In this document: piece by piece, positions 29,835 to 39,072 of the stretch
Layout of the letters: every line of letters begins with the position of its first letter
How positions within the stretch are numbered: position 1 is the first letter of the stretch
Source of the DNA: Labrys okinawensis
GTDB taxonomy: Bacteria; Pseudomonadota; Alphaproteobacteria; Rhizobiales; Labraceae
Length of the DNA stretch: 64,000 nucleotides
Direction of reading: 5' to 3'
Assembly: GCF_002982075.1 (NCBI RefSeq)
Contig: NZ_PUEJ01000005.1
Coordinates: 372,001-436,000 of the forward strand
Position numbers and translations under genes: made by a program
Notes under the pieces: model-generated
What the model was told of the DNA's origin: nothing
Seen by the model: only the letters and a program-made list of their open reading frames with translations
Database searches by the model: none

Positions 29835-30644
29835 ATGTCGCCACCCGCATCACCGTCCGGGCTGCCCGGCCCGCCGCCATTGTCCGTCTTCATCATCGCC
29901 TTCAACGAGGCCGATCGCATCGGCGCGACCATCGAGGCCGTGCGCGGTCTCACGGACGATCTGGTCGTGGTCGATTCAGGGTCGACCGACGGGACGCAGA
30001 CAATCGCCGAAAAGCTCGGCGCCCGGGTGATCCACAATTCCTGGCCGGGCTACGGTCCGCAGAAGCGCTTTGCCGAGACGCAGTGCCGCCATAACTGGAT
30101 CCTCAACATCGATGCGGACGAAGTGGTGTCGCCGCAGCTCTCGGCGGAGATCCGTGCCCTGTTCGCGGGCGGGGAGCCCAAGGCCGACGGGTATGAGATC
30201 AACATCGCCGAGGTCTTTCCGGGGGAAAGGGAGCCTCACCCCTGGGGGTACACGCTGGCGCCGGTGCGGCTCTATCGATTCGATCGTGGCCGTTATGCCG
30301 AATCGACCGTGCACGATCGCGTGCATTTCAGCGGTCAGCCGCGGATCGCGCGGTTGAAGGGGCGCATCCATCATTATTCGATCCGCTCGCTCGGCGATGA
30401 AATCGCCAAGTTGAACGCCTATACCGAGCAGCAGGCCGAAGATCTCGACAAGAGGGGCAAGACGCTCGGCAGTTGGCGAATTCTGACTGAATTCCCCCTC
30501 AACTTCCTCAAGGCCTATATAGTGCGTCGTCATTTCGTTCGCGGTCTTTACGGCATCGCGACGGCGACGAACTATGCTTATTTCCGTTTTCTTCGCCTGG
30601 CCAAGCATATGGAAAGGCGGCGCCTACGCAAACTTCGGGGATGA
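29835..30644 (+). CDS. Family 2 glycosyltransferase (WaaE/KdtX-like)
   Basis: A 269-residue GT-A fold enzyme. 'LSVFIIAFNEADRIGATIEA' and 'VVVDSGSTDGTQTIAEKLGA' form the nucleotide-sugar-binding start, with the DxD-type motif in 'WILNIDADEVVSP' (about residues 91-103). The C-terminal helices ('FLKAYIVRRHFVRGLYG') are amphipathic and may touch the membrane. The pattern fits the beta-glucosyltransferase group that includes WaaE/KdtX of lipopolysaccharide core synthesis, so a role in surface polysaccharide is likely. The donor and acceptor are not inferable. It precedes atzG by 72 bp on the same strand, without an obvious functional link. Confidence 0.9.
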   Translation: MSPPASPSGLPGPPPLSVFIIAFNEADRIGATIEAVRGLTDDLVVVDSGSTDGTQTIAEKLGARVIHNSWPGYGPQKRFAETQCRHNWILNIDADEVVSPQLSAEIRALFAGGEPKADGYEINIAEVFPGEREPHPWGYTLAPVRLYRFDRGRYAESTVHDRVHFSGQPRIARLKGRIHHYSIRSLGDEIAKLNAYTEQQAEDLDKRGKTLGSWRILTEFPLNFLKAYIVRRHFVRGLYGIATATNYAYFRFLRLAKHMERRRLRKLRG

Positions 30645-30716
30645 CGCATCATTTGGCTTGTCTTCGGGAAGCGAAGGGGGGACAGTCCGCCTACATCATT
30701 CTCGAGGGGCGATGCG

Positions 30717-30908
30717 ATGAGCGGCAAACCCGAATTCGATGCGCAGGCGGTCATCGATGCGATGGCACCGATGATCGGAATCGAGATCGATCCTGATTTT
30801 CGCGAAGGCGTTGCCGCCAATCTGAAGCTGACGGCCGATCTGGCACAACTGGTGCTGTCCTTCCCGATCGAGGACGGCGATCAGCCCGCTGCGGTCTTCG
30901 AAGCATGA
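30717..30908 (+). CDS. AtzG-like (DUF4089) small subunit
   Basis: A 63-residue helical protein, 'DAMAPMIGIEIDPDFREGV' followed by 'NLKLTADLAQLVLSFPI', matching the DUF4089/AtzG-like family (HpxX in purine degradation). In the cyanuric acid pathway AtzG binds the amidase AtzE in a GatCAB-like complex and is needed for its stability. Here its last codons overlap the atzE-like start (ATGA), so both are made together. No signal peptide or membrane segment is present. Confidence 0.88.
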   Translation: MSGKPEFDAQAVIDAMAPMIGIEIDPDFREGVAANLKLTADLAQLVLSFPIEDGDQPAAVFEA

Positions 30909-32323
30909 CCAGCCTGCTCGATCAGGGCTGCTCGCCGCAACTGGGCATTCTGGAAATCTCCACCGGCATCCGCAGTGGGCGTTTCACGGCGCGCGCGGCG
31001 ATCGAGCATACCCTGGCGCGCATCGAAAGGCTGGACGGCAGGGTAGGGGCATTCACGGCGGTGCTCGCCGAGCGTGCCCTGGCGCGAGCCGATGCCATCG
31101 ATGCCCGTCATGCCGCCGGCAAGCCTGTCGGAGCCCTGGCCGGCGTCCCCTTCGCCGTGAAGAACCTCTACGACATTGCCGGCCTCGTCACCCTCGCCGG
31201 TTCCAGGATCAATCGCGACAATCCGCCAGCCACGCGGGATGCGGCGCTGATCGAACGCCTGGAAGGGCAGGGGGCGATCTGCGTGGGTGCGCTCAACATG
31301 GGCGAATACGCCTATGATTTCACCGGCCAGAACACGCATGGGGTGCCCTCGCGAAATCCTCATGCCCTCGACCACTTGGCCGGCGGGTCTTCCAGCGGCC
31401 CCGCAAGCGCCGTGGCGGCGGGCTTCGTGCCGTTGGCCCTGGGCAGCGATACCAATGGCGCCATCCGCGTGCCGGCCTCCCTATGCGGGCTGTTCGGCAT
31501 GAAGCCGACCTTCGGGCGGCTCAGCCGCGCACGCAGTTTTCCTTTCGTCGCCAGCCTCGACCACATGGGCCCGCTGGCCCGTTCGGCTCGCGACCTCGCC
31601 TTTGCGTATGATGCCATGCAAGGACCCGATCCGGACGACCCGAGTTGCGCTCAACGCCCGGCGCAGCCGGCCCTGTTCGAACTCGGCCGCGGCATCGAGG
31701 GGCTGCGTATTGCCGTGGCGGGCGGCTATTTCCACCCGGAGGGCAACCGCGATGCGCTGGACGCGGTGCGGCGCTGCGCCAAGGCGCTCGACGCCAGCGA
31801 AACCATCGAGATCCCGCAGGCGGCGGTTGCCCGGGCAGCGGCCTTCCTGATCACCATTACCGAGGGCGGGGCACTGCATCGCAACAGGCTGCGGGAGCGT
31901 GCCAAGGATTTCGCGCCAGGGGTGCGGGACCGGCTGATCGCGGGCAACATGGTGCCGGCGACCTGGGTGAATGCGGCGCATCGCTTTCGCCATTGGTTCC
32001 GGGCCGAGATGCATCGCATCTTCGAGCGAATCGATCTGATTCTAGCGCCGGCGACGCCCTGTCGTGCCCCCAGAATCGATGCGACCACCATCGAGGTCGG
32101 TGGCCAGGCTATGCCGCTTCGTGCGAATCTGGGGCTGTTCACGCAGCCGATTTCCTTTATTGGACTGCCTGTGGTCACGGTACCGCTCTGGAACGAGGGC
32201 GAGAAACTCCCGATCGGCGTGCAGATCATCGCTCCCGCCTGGCGGGAGGATCTTGCCCTGCGGGCTGCCTGGGCGCTGGAAACGGCGGGAGTCGTGCGGG
32301 CTCCGGTTGCCGATATCGAATAA
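30905..32323 (+). CDS. AtzE-family amidohydrolase with nucleophile Ser replaced by Ala
   Basis: A 472-residue amidase-signature protein of the AtzE/HpxY group; AtzE hydrolyses 1-carboxybiuret. The catalytic Lys86 (PFAVKNLYD) and the cis-Ser region (GGSSSGPAS, Ser162) are present. The nucleophile motif, normally D-T-x-G-S-I-R, reads LGSDTNGAIRVPA here: codon GCC gives Ala186 where the catalytic Ser is expected. The rest of the fold is intact and codon bias is normal, so it is not an obvious pseudogene. It is coupled to the AtzG-like gene by a four-base overlap. Other cyanurate or hpx pathway genes are absent nearby. Activity as an amidase is therefore in doubt; a binding or structural role is possible. 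Confidence 0.88.
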   Translation: MTSLLDQGCSPQLGILEISTGIRSGRFTARAAIEHTLARIERLDGRVGAFTAVLAERALARADAIDARHAAGKPVGALAGVPFAVKNLYDIAGLVTLAGSRINRDNPPATRDAALIERLEGQGAICVGALNMGEYAYDFTGQNTHGVPSRNPHALDHLAGGSSSGPASAVAAGFVPLALGSDTNGAIRVPASLCGLFGMKPTFGRLSRARSFPFVASLDHMGPLARSARDLAFAYDAMQGPDPDDPSCAQRPAQPALFELGRGIEGLRIAVAGGYFHPEGNRDALDAVRRCAKALDASETIEIPQAAVARAAAFLITITEGGALHRNRLRERAKDFAPGVRDRLIAGNMVPATWVNAAHRFRHWFRAEMHRIFERIDLILAPATPCRAPRIDATTIEVGGQAMPLRANLGLFTQPISFIGLPVVTVPLWNEGEKLPIGVQIIAPAWREDLALRAAWALETAGVVRAPVADIE

Positions 32324-32436
32324 AGGTCGATTCGCCGGGCCTTGGCCGCAGCGCCGGGAACGCCGCGACGCGCGGTATCAAAGAGTGAGAGCAAACAAAC
32401 GCCAAGCGAGCTTCGCTCGAAGGAAAAGCAGACATA

Positions 32437-33114
32437 ATGGTTAGGTCTTTGTTGCGTGCCATCGGGTTGGGGGCGCTTGCGGTGGGGCTGTGCTGGAGCG
32501 CCTCGTCGCGGCCGGCTCTTGCTGCCGCCATGGATTTCAAGGTGGTGAGCCTCTCCTTCGGCACCAAATGCAGCAAACGCTGCCCCAGCCTGATGGTCGC
32601 CAAGGGCGAGATGACGAGCGGCACGGTGGAGCGTTTCCTCGCCTTCGCCCAGCAGGCTTCCAAACTCGGCGCCAGCAACGTGCTGATCATCGATTCGCCC
32701 GGCGGCCATCTGGTCGAGGGCGTCAATCTGGGTCATGTGCTGCGGAAATTGCGCACCAGCGTCTTCGTCGGGCAGGTCGTCACCCTGGGCGGGCAGCCAA
32801 TTGCGGTCAACGGCTCATGCATGTCGGCCTGCGTCTATGCGCTGATGGGGGGCAATAAGCGATTCGTCCCCGCGGGATCGCGAGTCGGCGTGCATCGCGA
32901 ATATCTGCCCAACAGTTCCGGGAGCGATCCAATGTCGGTTCTGCGCAGCACGCGGCGATTCCCCGAGGTGACCGAGATGCTGCGGAGCTACTCGAAAAAA
33001 ATGGGCGTGAATCCCGCTCTGATCGATCTGGCCGAGCAATATGGCGTCGGAAGTATCCGAATTCTGACGCCCGAGGACATCCGGCGCTTCCGGCTGGCGC
33101 GCATTGCGAACTGA
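32437..33114 (+). CDS. Exported ClpP/crotonase-like protein (COG3904-type)
   Basis: A 225-residue protein with a signal peptide (residues ~1-31, hydrophobic core LGALAVGLCW, AxA-like site before AAMDF). The mature part has the ClpP fold: 'NVLIIDSPGGHLVEGVNLGH' like the ClpP substrate strand, then 'VNGSCMSACVYALMGGNKR' with the nucleophile-like Ser130, and 'GSRVGVHREYL' with a catalytic-type His153. It matches predicted periplasmic ClpP-like proteins whose substrates are unknown. The ATG at 32437 is supported by AAGGAA upstream. It lies just before tRNA-Asp and ends a short plus-strand run after the atzE-like gene. Confidence 0.85.
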   Translation: MVRSLLRAIGLGALAVGLCWSASSRPALAAAMDFKVVSLSFGTKCSKRCPSLMVAKGEMTSGTVERFLAFAQQASKLGASNVLIIDSPGGHLVEGVNLGHVLRKLRTSVFVGQVVTLGGQPIAVNGSCMSACVYALMGGNKRFVPAGSRVGVHREYLPNSSGSDPMSVLRSTRRFPEVTEMLRSYSKKMGVNPALIDLAEQYGVGSIRILTPEDIRRFRLARIAN

Positions 33115-33210
33115 ATTTCGGGTGCGTTGCGAATTGACGCTTGACACTGTGCGGGAGGCCCTCTAATCACCGCGCCACGCCAGCACGGTTCGCCGCCGCT
33201 GGCGAGAGAC

Positions 33211-33287
33211 GGGGGTGTAGCTCAGTTGGTTAGAGCGTCGGCCTGTCACGCCGAAGGTCGCGGGTTCAAGTCCCGTCACTCTCGCCA
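33211..33287 (+). tRNA. tRNA-Asp (anticodon GTC)
   Basis: All arms fold: acceptor GGGGGTG / CACTCTC with two G:U pairs, D arm with TAGCTCAG...TTGGTTAGAG, anticodon arm TCGGC-CTGTCAC-GCCGA with anticodon GTC at 33245-33247, T arm GCGGG-TTCAAGT-CCCGT, discriminator G and encoded CCA at 33285-33287. Length is 77 nt. A terminator follows. Confidence 0.97.
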
Positions 33288-33300
33288 TTTTGTGACAAAA

Positions 33301-33330
33301 AGCCAGCCTTCGGGCTGGCTTTTGCATTTT
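33301..33330 (+). terminator. Terminator after tRNA-Asp
   Basis: An 8-bp stem AGCCAGCC / GGCTGGCT with a TTCG tetraloop is followed by TTTGCATTTT. It lies 14 nt after the tRNA. Confidence 0.85.
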
Positions 33331-33768
33331 CAGCCCGGCAAGTCGCGGATGGGGTTGGTTGTAACCAGGTCATGTCTTGCAACTCATACCCGCTATGCGC
33401 CAAGATCATGCCAGAATCGCCCGGTATTCTGCCGCACTGCGGTAGGAATCTCTTGGCTGGAACGCTTCCAAGCTTGCGCCTCCCATAGCCGTGGTTTAAG
33501 GCTCGCTGCAGGTCGTCCACGACGCAGCGCGAAGGTGCTTTTCCAAAGCGCTGTGGAGGGATGGCCGGCGTGAGCACCGCTTTCAAGCGCACTCATGCCC
33601 GTATCGTCCAAACGTGGCGGCCGCGAGTCCAAGCGCTCCTGGTCGATCACAGCTGGAGCAAAGCGCGTTTCAGCGGAAACGCTGCAGTGTTCCAACTCTT
33701 TGTCTCGACGCGTTCTTGCGAGTGCTGGTGAACCCACCGGATCGCAAAACGCTATTGGGTTCGTGCTG
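33331..33768 (+). promoter_or_regulatory. 438-bp leader/promoter region of the nuo operon
   Basis: No gene is supported. It must contain the nuo promoter; I cannot assign -35/-10 boxes with confidence. A second-family repeat lies at 33656-33716. Frames across it have no ribosome site, and the in-frame extension upstream of nuoA is not conserved-looking. Confidence 0.5.
33656..33716. repeat. Second-family palindromic repeat upstream of nuoA
   Basis: It starts GAGCAAAGCGCGT, the reverse complement of the ACGCGCTTTGCTC motif found at 42725 and 54741. It contains the hairpin GCGTTTC-AGCG-GAAACGC (33665-33682), then AACTCTTTGT...GACGCGTTCTT as at 17060-17083. Confidence 0.6.
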
Positions 33769-34134
33769 ATGGACAACCTTCTCGCCGGCTATCTGCCGCT
33801 TATCATCTTCATCGGGGTCTCGGCCGTCATCGGCCTGGCGCTTCTGGTGGCGCCGTTCCTCGTGGCGTATCAGCGCCCGGATCCGGAAAAGCTCTCGGCC
33901 TATGAGTGCGGGTTCAACGCCTTCGACGACGCACGCATGAAGTTCGACGTGCGCTTCTATCTGGTGTCGATCCTGTTCATCATCTTCGATCTCGAAGTGG
34001 CATTCCTGTTCCCCTGGGCGATCACGTTCAAGGAAGTCGGCCTGTTCGGCTTCACCTCGATGATGATTTTCCTGGCCGTGCTGACCATCGGCTTCGTTTA
34101 TGAGTGGAAGAAGGGTGCTCTCGAATGGGATTGA
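33769..34134 (+). CDS. nuoA: NADH-quinone oxidoreductase subunit A
   Basis: NuoA is a small membrane subunit at the junction of the peripheral and membrane arms of complex I. The 121-residue protein has three helices (residues ~6-30, ~62-82, ~90-110) with the conserved loop '[20 protein letters not shown]' between the first two and '[20 protein letters not shown]'-like acidic membrane motif. The ATG at 33769 begins [10 protein letters not shown]; a longer frame adds 58 unconserved residues. Ribosome-site support is weak. It opens the 14-gene nuo operon in canonical order and overlaps nuoB by 10 bases. Confidence 0.96.
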   Translation: MDNLLAGYLPLIIFIGVSAVIGLALLVAPFLVAYQRPDPEKLSAYECGFNAFDDARMKFDVRFYLVSILFIIFDLEVAFLFPWAITFKEVGLFGFTSMMIFLAVLTIGFVYEWKKGALEWD

Positions 34135-34712
34135 ACCTGGAGACATCAGGCGGCACGCTGGTGGCGCCGGCGCCCAAGGGCATCATCGACCCGAACACCG
34201 GCAAGCCGGTCGGGTCGACGGACCCGTTTTTCGTCGACATCAACGCCGAGCTGGCCGACCGCGGCTTTCTCGTCACCTCGGCTGACAATCTGATCAACTG
34301 GGCCCGCACCGGCTCGCTGATGTGGATGACCTTCGGCCTTGCCTGCTGCGCGGTCGAGATGATGCAGGTCTCCATGCCGCGCTACGACGTCGAGCGCTTC
34401 GGCTTCGCCCCGCGTGCTTCGCCGCGCCAGTCCGATGTGATGATCGTGGCGGGCACGCTGACCAACAAGATGGCGCCGGCCCTGCGCAAGGTCTACGACC
34501 AGATGCCCGAGCCGCGCTACGTCATCTCCATGGGCTCCTGTGCCAATGGCGGCGGCTACTACCACTATTCCTATGCTGTGGTGCGCGGCTGCGACCGCAT
34601 CGTGCCGGTCGACATCTATGTGCCTGGCTGCCCGCCCACGGCCGAAGCGCTGCTCTATGGCGTGCTGCTGCTGCAGAAGAAGATCCGCCGTACCGGCACC
34701 ATCGAGCGTTGA
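34125..34712 (+). CDS. nuoB: NADH-quinone oxidoreductase subunit B
   Basis: NuoB carries Fe-S cluster N2, the last cluster before quinone. The ligand cysteines are seen in '[10 protein letters not shown]' (adjacent Cys pair), '[16 protein letters not shown]' and '[14 protein letters not shown]'. The 195-residue length and the N-terminal extension ('[20 protein letters not shown]') are usual for alphaproteobacteria. The ATG at 34125 lies within the end of nuoA; GAAGAAGGG upstream supplies a ribosome site. A GTG at 34104 in frame is less likely. Confidence 0.97.
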   Translation: MGLNLETSGGTLVAPAPKGIIDPNTGKPVGSTDPFFVDINAELADRGFLVTSADNLINWARTGSLMWMTFGLACCAVEMMQVSMPRYDVERFGFAPRASPRQSDVMIVAGTLTNKMAPALRKVYDQMPEPRYVISMGSCANGGGYYHYSYAVVRGCDRIVPVDIYVPGCPPTAEALLYGVLLLQKKIRRTGTIER

Positions 34713-34723
34713 GCGGAGCTGAC

Positions 34724-35335
34724 ATGGCAAACTCTGAAACTCTGCAGGCGATCGGCGAGGCCCTCCAGGCCGTCTTTCCGCAGGCCGTCTCCAGCGTGGT
34801 ACATGCGTTCGGCGAACTGACCGTCACCACCGATCCCGACAACATCCTGGCCGTGCTCAAGCACCTTAGGGATGACGCCGGCACGCGTTTCGTCTCGATC
34901 ATCGATGTCTGCGGGGCCGACTACCCGGCGCGCGAAAAGCGCTTCGACGTGGTCTATCACCTGCTGTCGCCGACCAAGAACGTCCGCATCCGCGTGAAGG
35001 TGGAAACCGACGAGGCGACCCCGGTTCCCTCCGCCGTCCAGTTGTTCCCCGGCGTGCTCTGGTTCGAGCGCGAAGCCTACGATCTCTATGGCATCCTCTT
35101 CACCGGCCATCCGGACCTGCGCCGGCTGCTGACCGACTACGGCTTCGACGGCCATCCCTTGCGCAAGGACTTCCCGATGACGGGGTTCGTCGAGGTGCGC
35201 TGGGACGACGAAGCCAAGCGTGTGGTCTATGAGCCCGTCAGGCTCAACCAGGAATTCCGCAACTTTGATTTCCTCTCGCCATGGGAAGGCACGGATTATG
35301 TCCTGCCCGGCGACGAGAAGGCGAAGGCGGGCTGA
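34724..35335 (+). CDS. nuoC: NADH-quinone oxidoreductase subunit C
   Basis: NuoC is a peripheral-arm subunit next to NuoD and without cofactors. The 203-residue protein contains the family signature '[11 protein letters not shown]'-type segment (here [20 protein letters not shown]) and '[20 protein letters not shown]' followed by '[20 protein letters not shown]'. It is separate from NuoD, unlike the fused NuoCD of E. coli. The ATG at 34724 follows GCGGAG and lies 11 nt after the nuoB stop. Confidence 0.97.
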   Translation: MANSETLQAIGEALQAVFPQAVSSVVHAFGELTVTTDPDNILAVLKHLRDDAGTRFVSIIDVCGADYPAREKRFDVVYHLLSPTKNVRIRVKVETDEATPVPSAVQLFPGVLWFEREAYDLYGILFTGHPDLRRLLTDYGFDGHPLRKDFPMTGFVEVRWDDEAKRVVYEPVRLNQEFRNFDFLSPWEGTDYVLPGDEKAKAG

Positions 35336-35421
35336 CGCGCTCCCGCGCGCCGGATCAGGACTAGCAAGACTCTCGAAATGGCTCCGAACCAGCTGGCCAA
35401 CTCGGAAAGTTTGGAAACGAC

Positions 35422-36609
35422 ATGAACGACCAACCGCATCTGCGCAATTTTGCGATCAATTTCGGCCCGCAGCATCCGGCGGCCCACGGCGTGTTGCGTC
35501 TGGTCATGGAGCTCGACGGCGAAGTGGTCGAACGTGTCGATCCCCATATCGGCTTGCTGCATCGTGGCACTGAGAAGCTGATCGAGGCCAAGACCTTCAT
35601 GCAGGCCATCCCCTATTTCGATCGGCTCGATTACGTCGCGCCGATGAACCAGGAGCATGCCTATTGCCTGGCCATCGAGCGCCTGCTCGGTATGGAGGTT
35701 CCCAAGCGGGGGCAGCTCATCCGCGTGCTCTATTCCGAGATCGGGCGCCTGCTCTCGCATCTGCTCAACGTCACCACGCAGGCCATGGACGTCGGTGCGC
35801 TGACGCCGCCGCTGTGGGGCTTCGAAGAGCGCGAGAAGCTGATGATCTTCTACGAGCGTGCTTCGGGCAGCCGCATGCACGCCGCCTATTTTCGCGCCGG
35901 CGGCGTCCATCAGGACCTTCCGCCGGAGCTGATCGACGATATCGAGGCCTTCTGCGATCCTTTCCTCAAGGTTTGCGACGACCTCGAGGGCCTGCTCACC
36001 GACAATCGCATCTTCAAGCAGCGCAATGTCGATATCGGCATCGTCTCGCTGGATGACGCCTGGGCCTGGGGCTATTCGGGCGTGATGGTGCGCGGCTCGG
36101 GCGCCGCCTGGGACCTGCGCAAGTCGCAGCCCTATGAATGCTATGCCGAGCTCGATTTCGATATTCCGATCGGCAAGAACGGCGACAATTACGATCGCTA
36201 CTGCATCCGCATGGAAGAGATGCGCCAGTCGATCCGCATCATGAAGCAGTGCTGCACGCTGCTGCGCACGACGACCGGACCGGTTTCGGCCACCGACAAC
36301 AAGGTCGTGCCGCCCAAGCGTGGCGAGATGAAGCGCTCGATGGAAGCGCTCATCCATCACTTCAAGCTCTACACCGAGGGCTACCACGTGCCCGCCGGCG
36401 AGGTTTACGCGGCCGTCGAAGCGCCCAAGGGCGAATTCGGCGTCTACCTGGTCTCCGACGGCGGCAACAAACCCTATCGCTGCAAGATCCGCGCGCCGGG
36501 CTTTGCGCATCTGCAGTCGATGGATTGGCTGTGCCGCGGCTACATGCTGGCCGACGTCTCCGCCATTCTCGGTTCTCTCGACATCGTGTTCGGCGAAGTC
36601 GATCGTTGA
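35422..36609 (+). CDS. nuoD: NADH-quinone oxidoreductase subunit D
   Basis: NuoD forms the quinone-reducing chamber with NuoB. The 395-residue protein has the signature '[20 protein letters not shown]' and '[18 protein letters not shown]', with the conserved His and Tyr used in quinone chemistry ('[15 protein letters not shown]'), and ends 'DIVFGEVDR', the usual C terminus. The ATG at 35422 is supported by the conserved start [10 protein letters not shown]. It is followed by a 145-bp gap packed with hairpins before nuoE. Confidence 0.98.
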   Translation: MNDQPHLRNFAINFGPQHPAAHGVLRLVMELDGEVVERVDPHIGLLHRGTEKLIEAKTFMQAIPYFDRLDYVAPMNQEHAYCLAIERLLGMEVPKRGQLIRVLYSEIGRLLSHLLNVTTQAMDVGALTPPLWGFEEREKLMIFYERASGSRMHAAYFRAGGVHQDLPPELIDDIEAFCDPFLKVCDDLEGLLTDNRIFKQRNVDIGIVSLDDAWAWGYSGVMVRGSGAAWDLRKSQPYECYAELDFDIPIGKNGDNYDRYCIRMEEMRQSIRIMKQCCTLLRTTTGPVSATDNKVVPPKRGEMKRSMEALIHHFKLYTEGYHVPAGEVYAAVEAPKGEFGVYLVSDGGNKPYRCKIRAPGFAHLQSMDWLCRGYMLADVSAILGSLDIVFGEVDR

Positions 36610-36618
36610 TTTTGGGTC

Positions 36619-36740
36619 GCAGCCGGCTTCCAGGCGGCTGCAAAAGCGTCTTGCGATTTGAGGGGGCACCACGAATCGCAAAGACGCGTCGAAACCAGGA
36701 GTGAGAGTAAAAGTGCGTTTGCCAAAACGCACTTTGCTCT
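36619..36740. repeat. Three consecutive hairpins between nuoD and nuoE
   Basis: Hairpin 1 GCAGCCG...CGGCTGC (36619-36641); hairpin 2 GCGTCTTGCGATT / AATCGCAAAGACGC with a one-base bulge (36646-36687); hairpin 3, a perfect 11-bp stem AAAGTGCGTTT-GCCA-AAACGCACTTT (36710-36735), followed by GCTCTAG. Hairpin 3 belongs to the second repeat family. The tract lies inside an operon, 15 nt before nuoE. Confidence 0.75.
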
Positions 36741-36754
36741 AGCAGTAAAGAGGT

Positions 36755-37483
36755 ATGCGCATGTCCGTCCGCAGGCTCGCGCCCCAGGAACTTCAGCCGG
36801 CAAGCTTTGCCTTCACGCCCGAGAACGAGGCGTGGGTGGACCAGCAGATCGCCAAATATCCGCCCGGCCGCCAGGCGTCGGCGGTGATTCCGCTGCTGTG
36901 GAAGGCGCAGGAACAGGCCGGCGGCTGGGTGTCCCAGGCGGCGATCGAAGTGATCGCGGCGCGCCTGGGCATGGCGAAGATCCGCGTCCTGGAGATCGCG
37001 ACCTTCTACACCATGTTCAACCTGGAACCGGTGGGCAAGTATTTCATCCAGCTCTGCGGCACCACGCCCTGCCAGCTGCGCGGCGCCGAGGCGATCCGCG
37101 ACGTCGTCAAGAAGCGCATCGGCCCCGAGCGGCACGTGACGGAAGACGGCAAGTTCTCCTGGCTCGAGGTCGAGTGCCTGGGCGCTTGCTGCAATGCGCC
37201 GATGGTCCAGATCAATGCCGATTTCTACGAGGATCTCACGCCTGAGATCATGGAACGCATCATCGACGATCTTGCCGCCGGCAAGGAAGTGAAGCCCGGC
37301 CCGCAGAACGGCCGCTTCTCGTCCGAGCCGGAAGGTGGTGCGCAGACCCTGACCGATCCGGCGCTCTATGACGGCTCGGTGATCGGCTCCTGGAAGCAGC
37401 GCCTCGCCGAGGAGAAAGCCAAGCTCGAGGCGGCCAAGGCCGCTGCTGCCGAAGCCGCCGCGGCGGCGCCGGCCAAGTCTTGA
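36755..37483 (+). CDS. nuoE: NADH-quinone oxidoreductase subunit E
   Basis: NuoE is a thioredoxin-like subunit holding the [2Fe-2S] cluster N1a beside the FMN. The ligands are Cys101 and Cys106 in '[10 protein letters not shown]', and Cys141 and Cys145 in 'CLGACCNAP'. The N-terminal helical domain is normal. The protein is 242 residues, longer than the ~165 of E. coli, because of a Lys/Ala/Glu-rich tail (residues ~195-242) typical of alphaproteobacteria. ATG codons at 36755 and 36761 are both possible. The hairpin tract upstream may uncouple its translation from nuoD. Confidence 0.96.
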   Translation: MRMSVRRLAPQELQPASFAFTPENEAWVDQQIAKYPPGRQASAVIPLLWKAQEQAGGWVSQAAIEVIAARLGMAKIRVLEIATFYTMFNLEPVGKYFIQLCGTTPCQLRGAEAIRDVVKKRIGPERHVTEDGKFSWLEVECLGACCNAPMVQINADFYEDLTPEIMERIIDDLAAGKEVKPGPQNGRFSSEPEGGAQTLTDPALYDGSVIGSWKQRLAEEKAKLEAAKAAAAEAAAAAPAKS

Positions 37484-37592
37484 ATTCAAGGGGAGGGCGC
37501 CGCAAACGAGGCTTCCTTCCCGACAACAGGTCCTGCCGCCAGCCTCCGGCCAGCGACAGGGCGCTCCCCACTCTCAGATTTCCGGATCCGCC

Positions 37593-38894
<1,302 letters not shown>

Positions 38895-39072
38895 CAGGCC
38901 GGCTCCCGTCGGCTGCAATTTATCAGGGCCGGGATCGCCCCCGTTTCCGGCCTGTCACAGCGCTGAATTTTCGTGTTCCCGATGTTGATCGCGGCGCGGA
39001 ATTTTGCGAAGTCGAGTTTGGAAAGAGTCTGGATTGCGTCTCGCTATCCAGGCCTGATCGTCAAGGTTATCC

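Noticed and set aside
33211..33287. tRNA-Asp as an integration site for a genomic island
   Set aside because: No integrase, no repeat of the tRNA 3' end and no foreign gene block follow it; the next genes are the conserved nuo operon.
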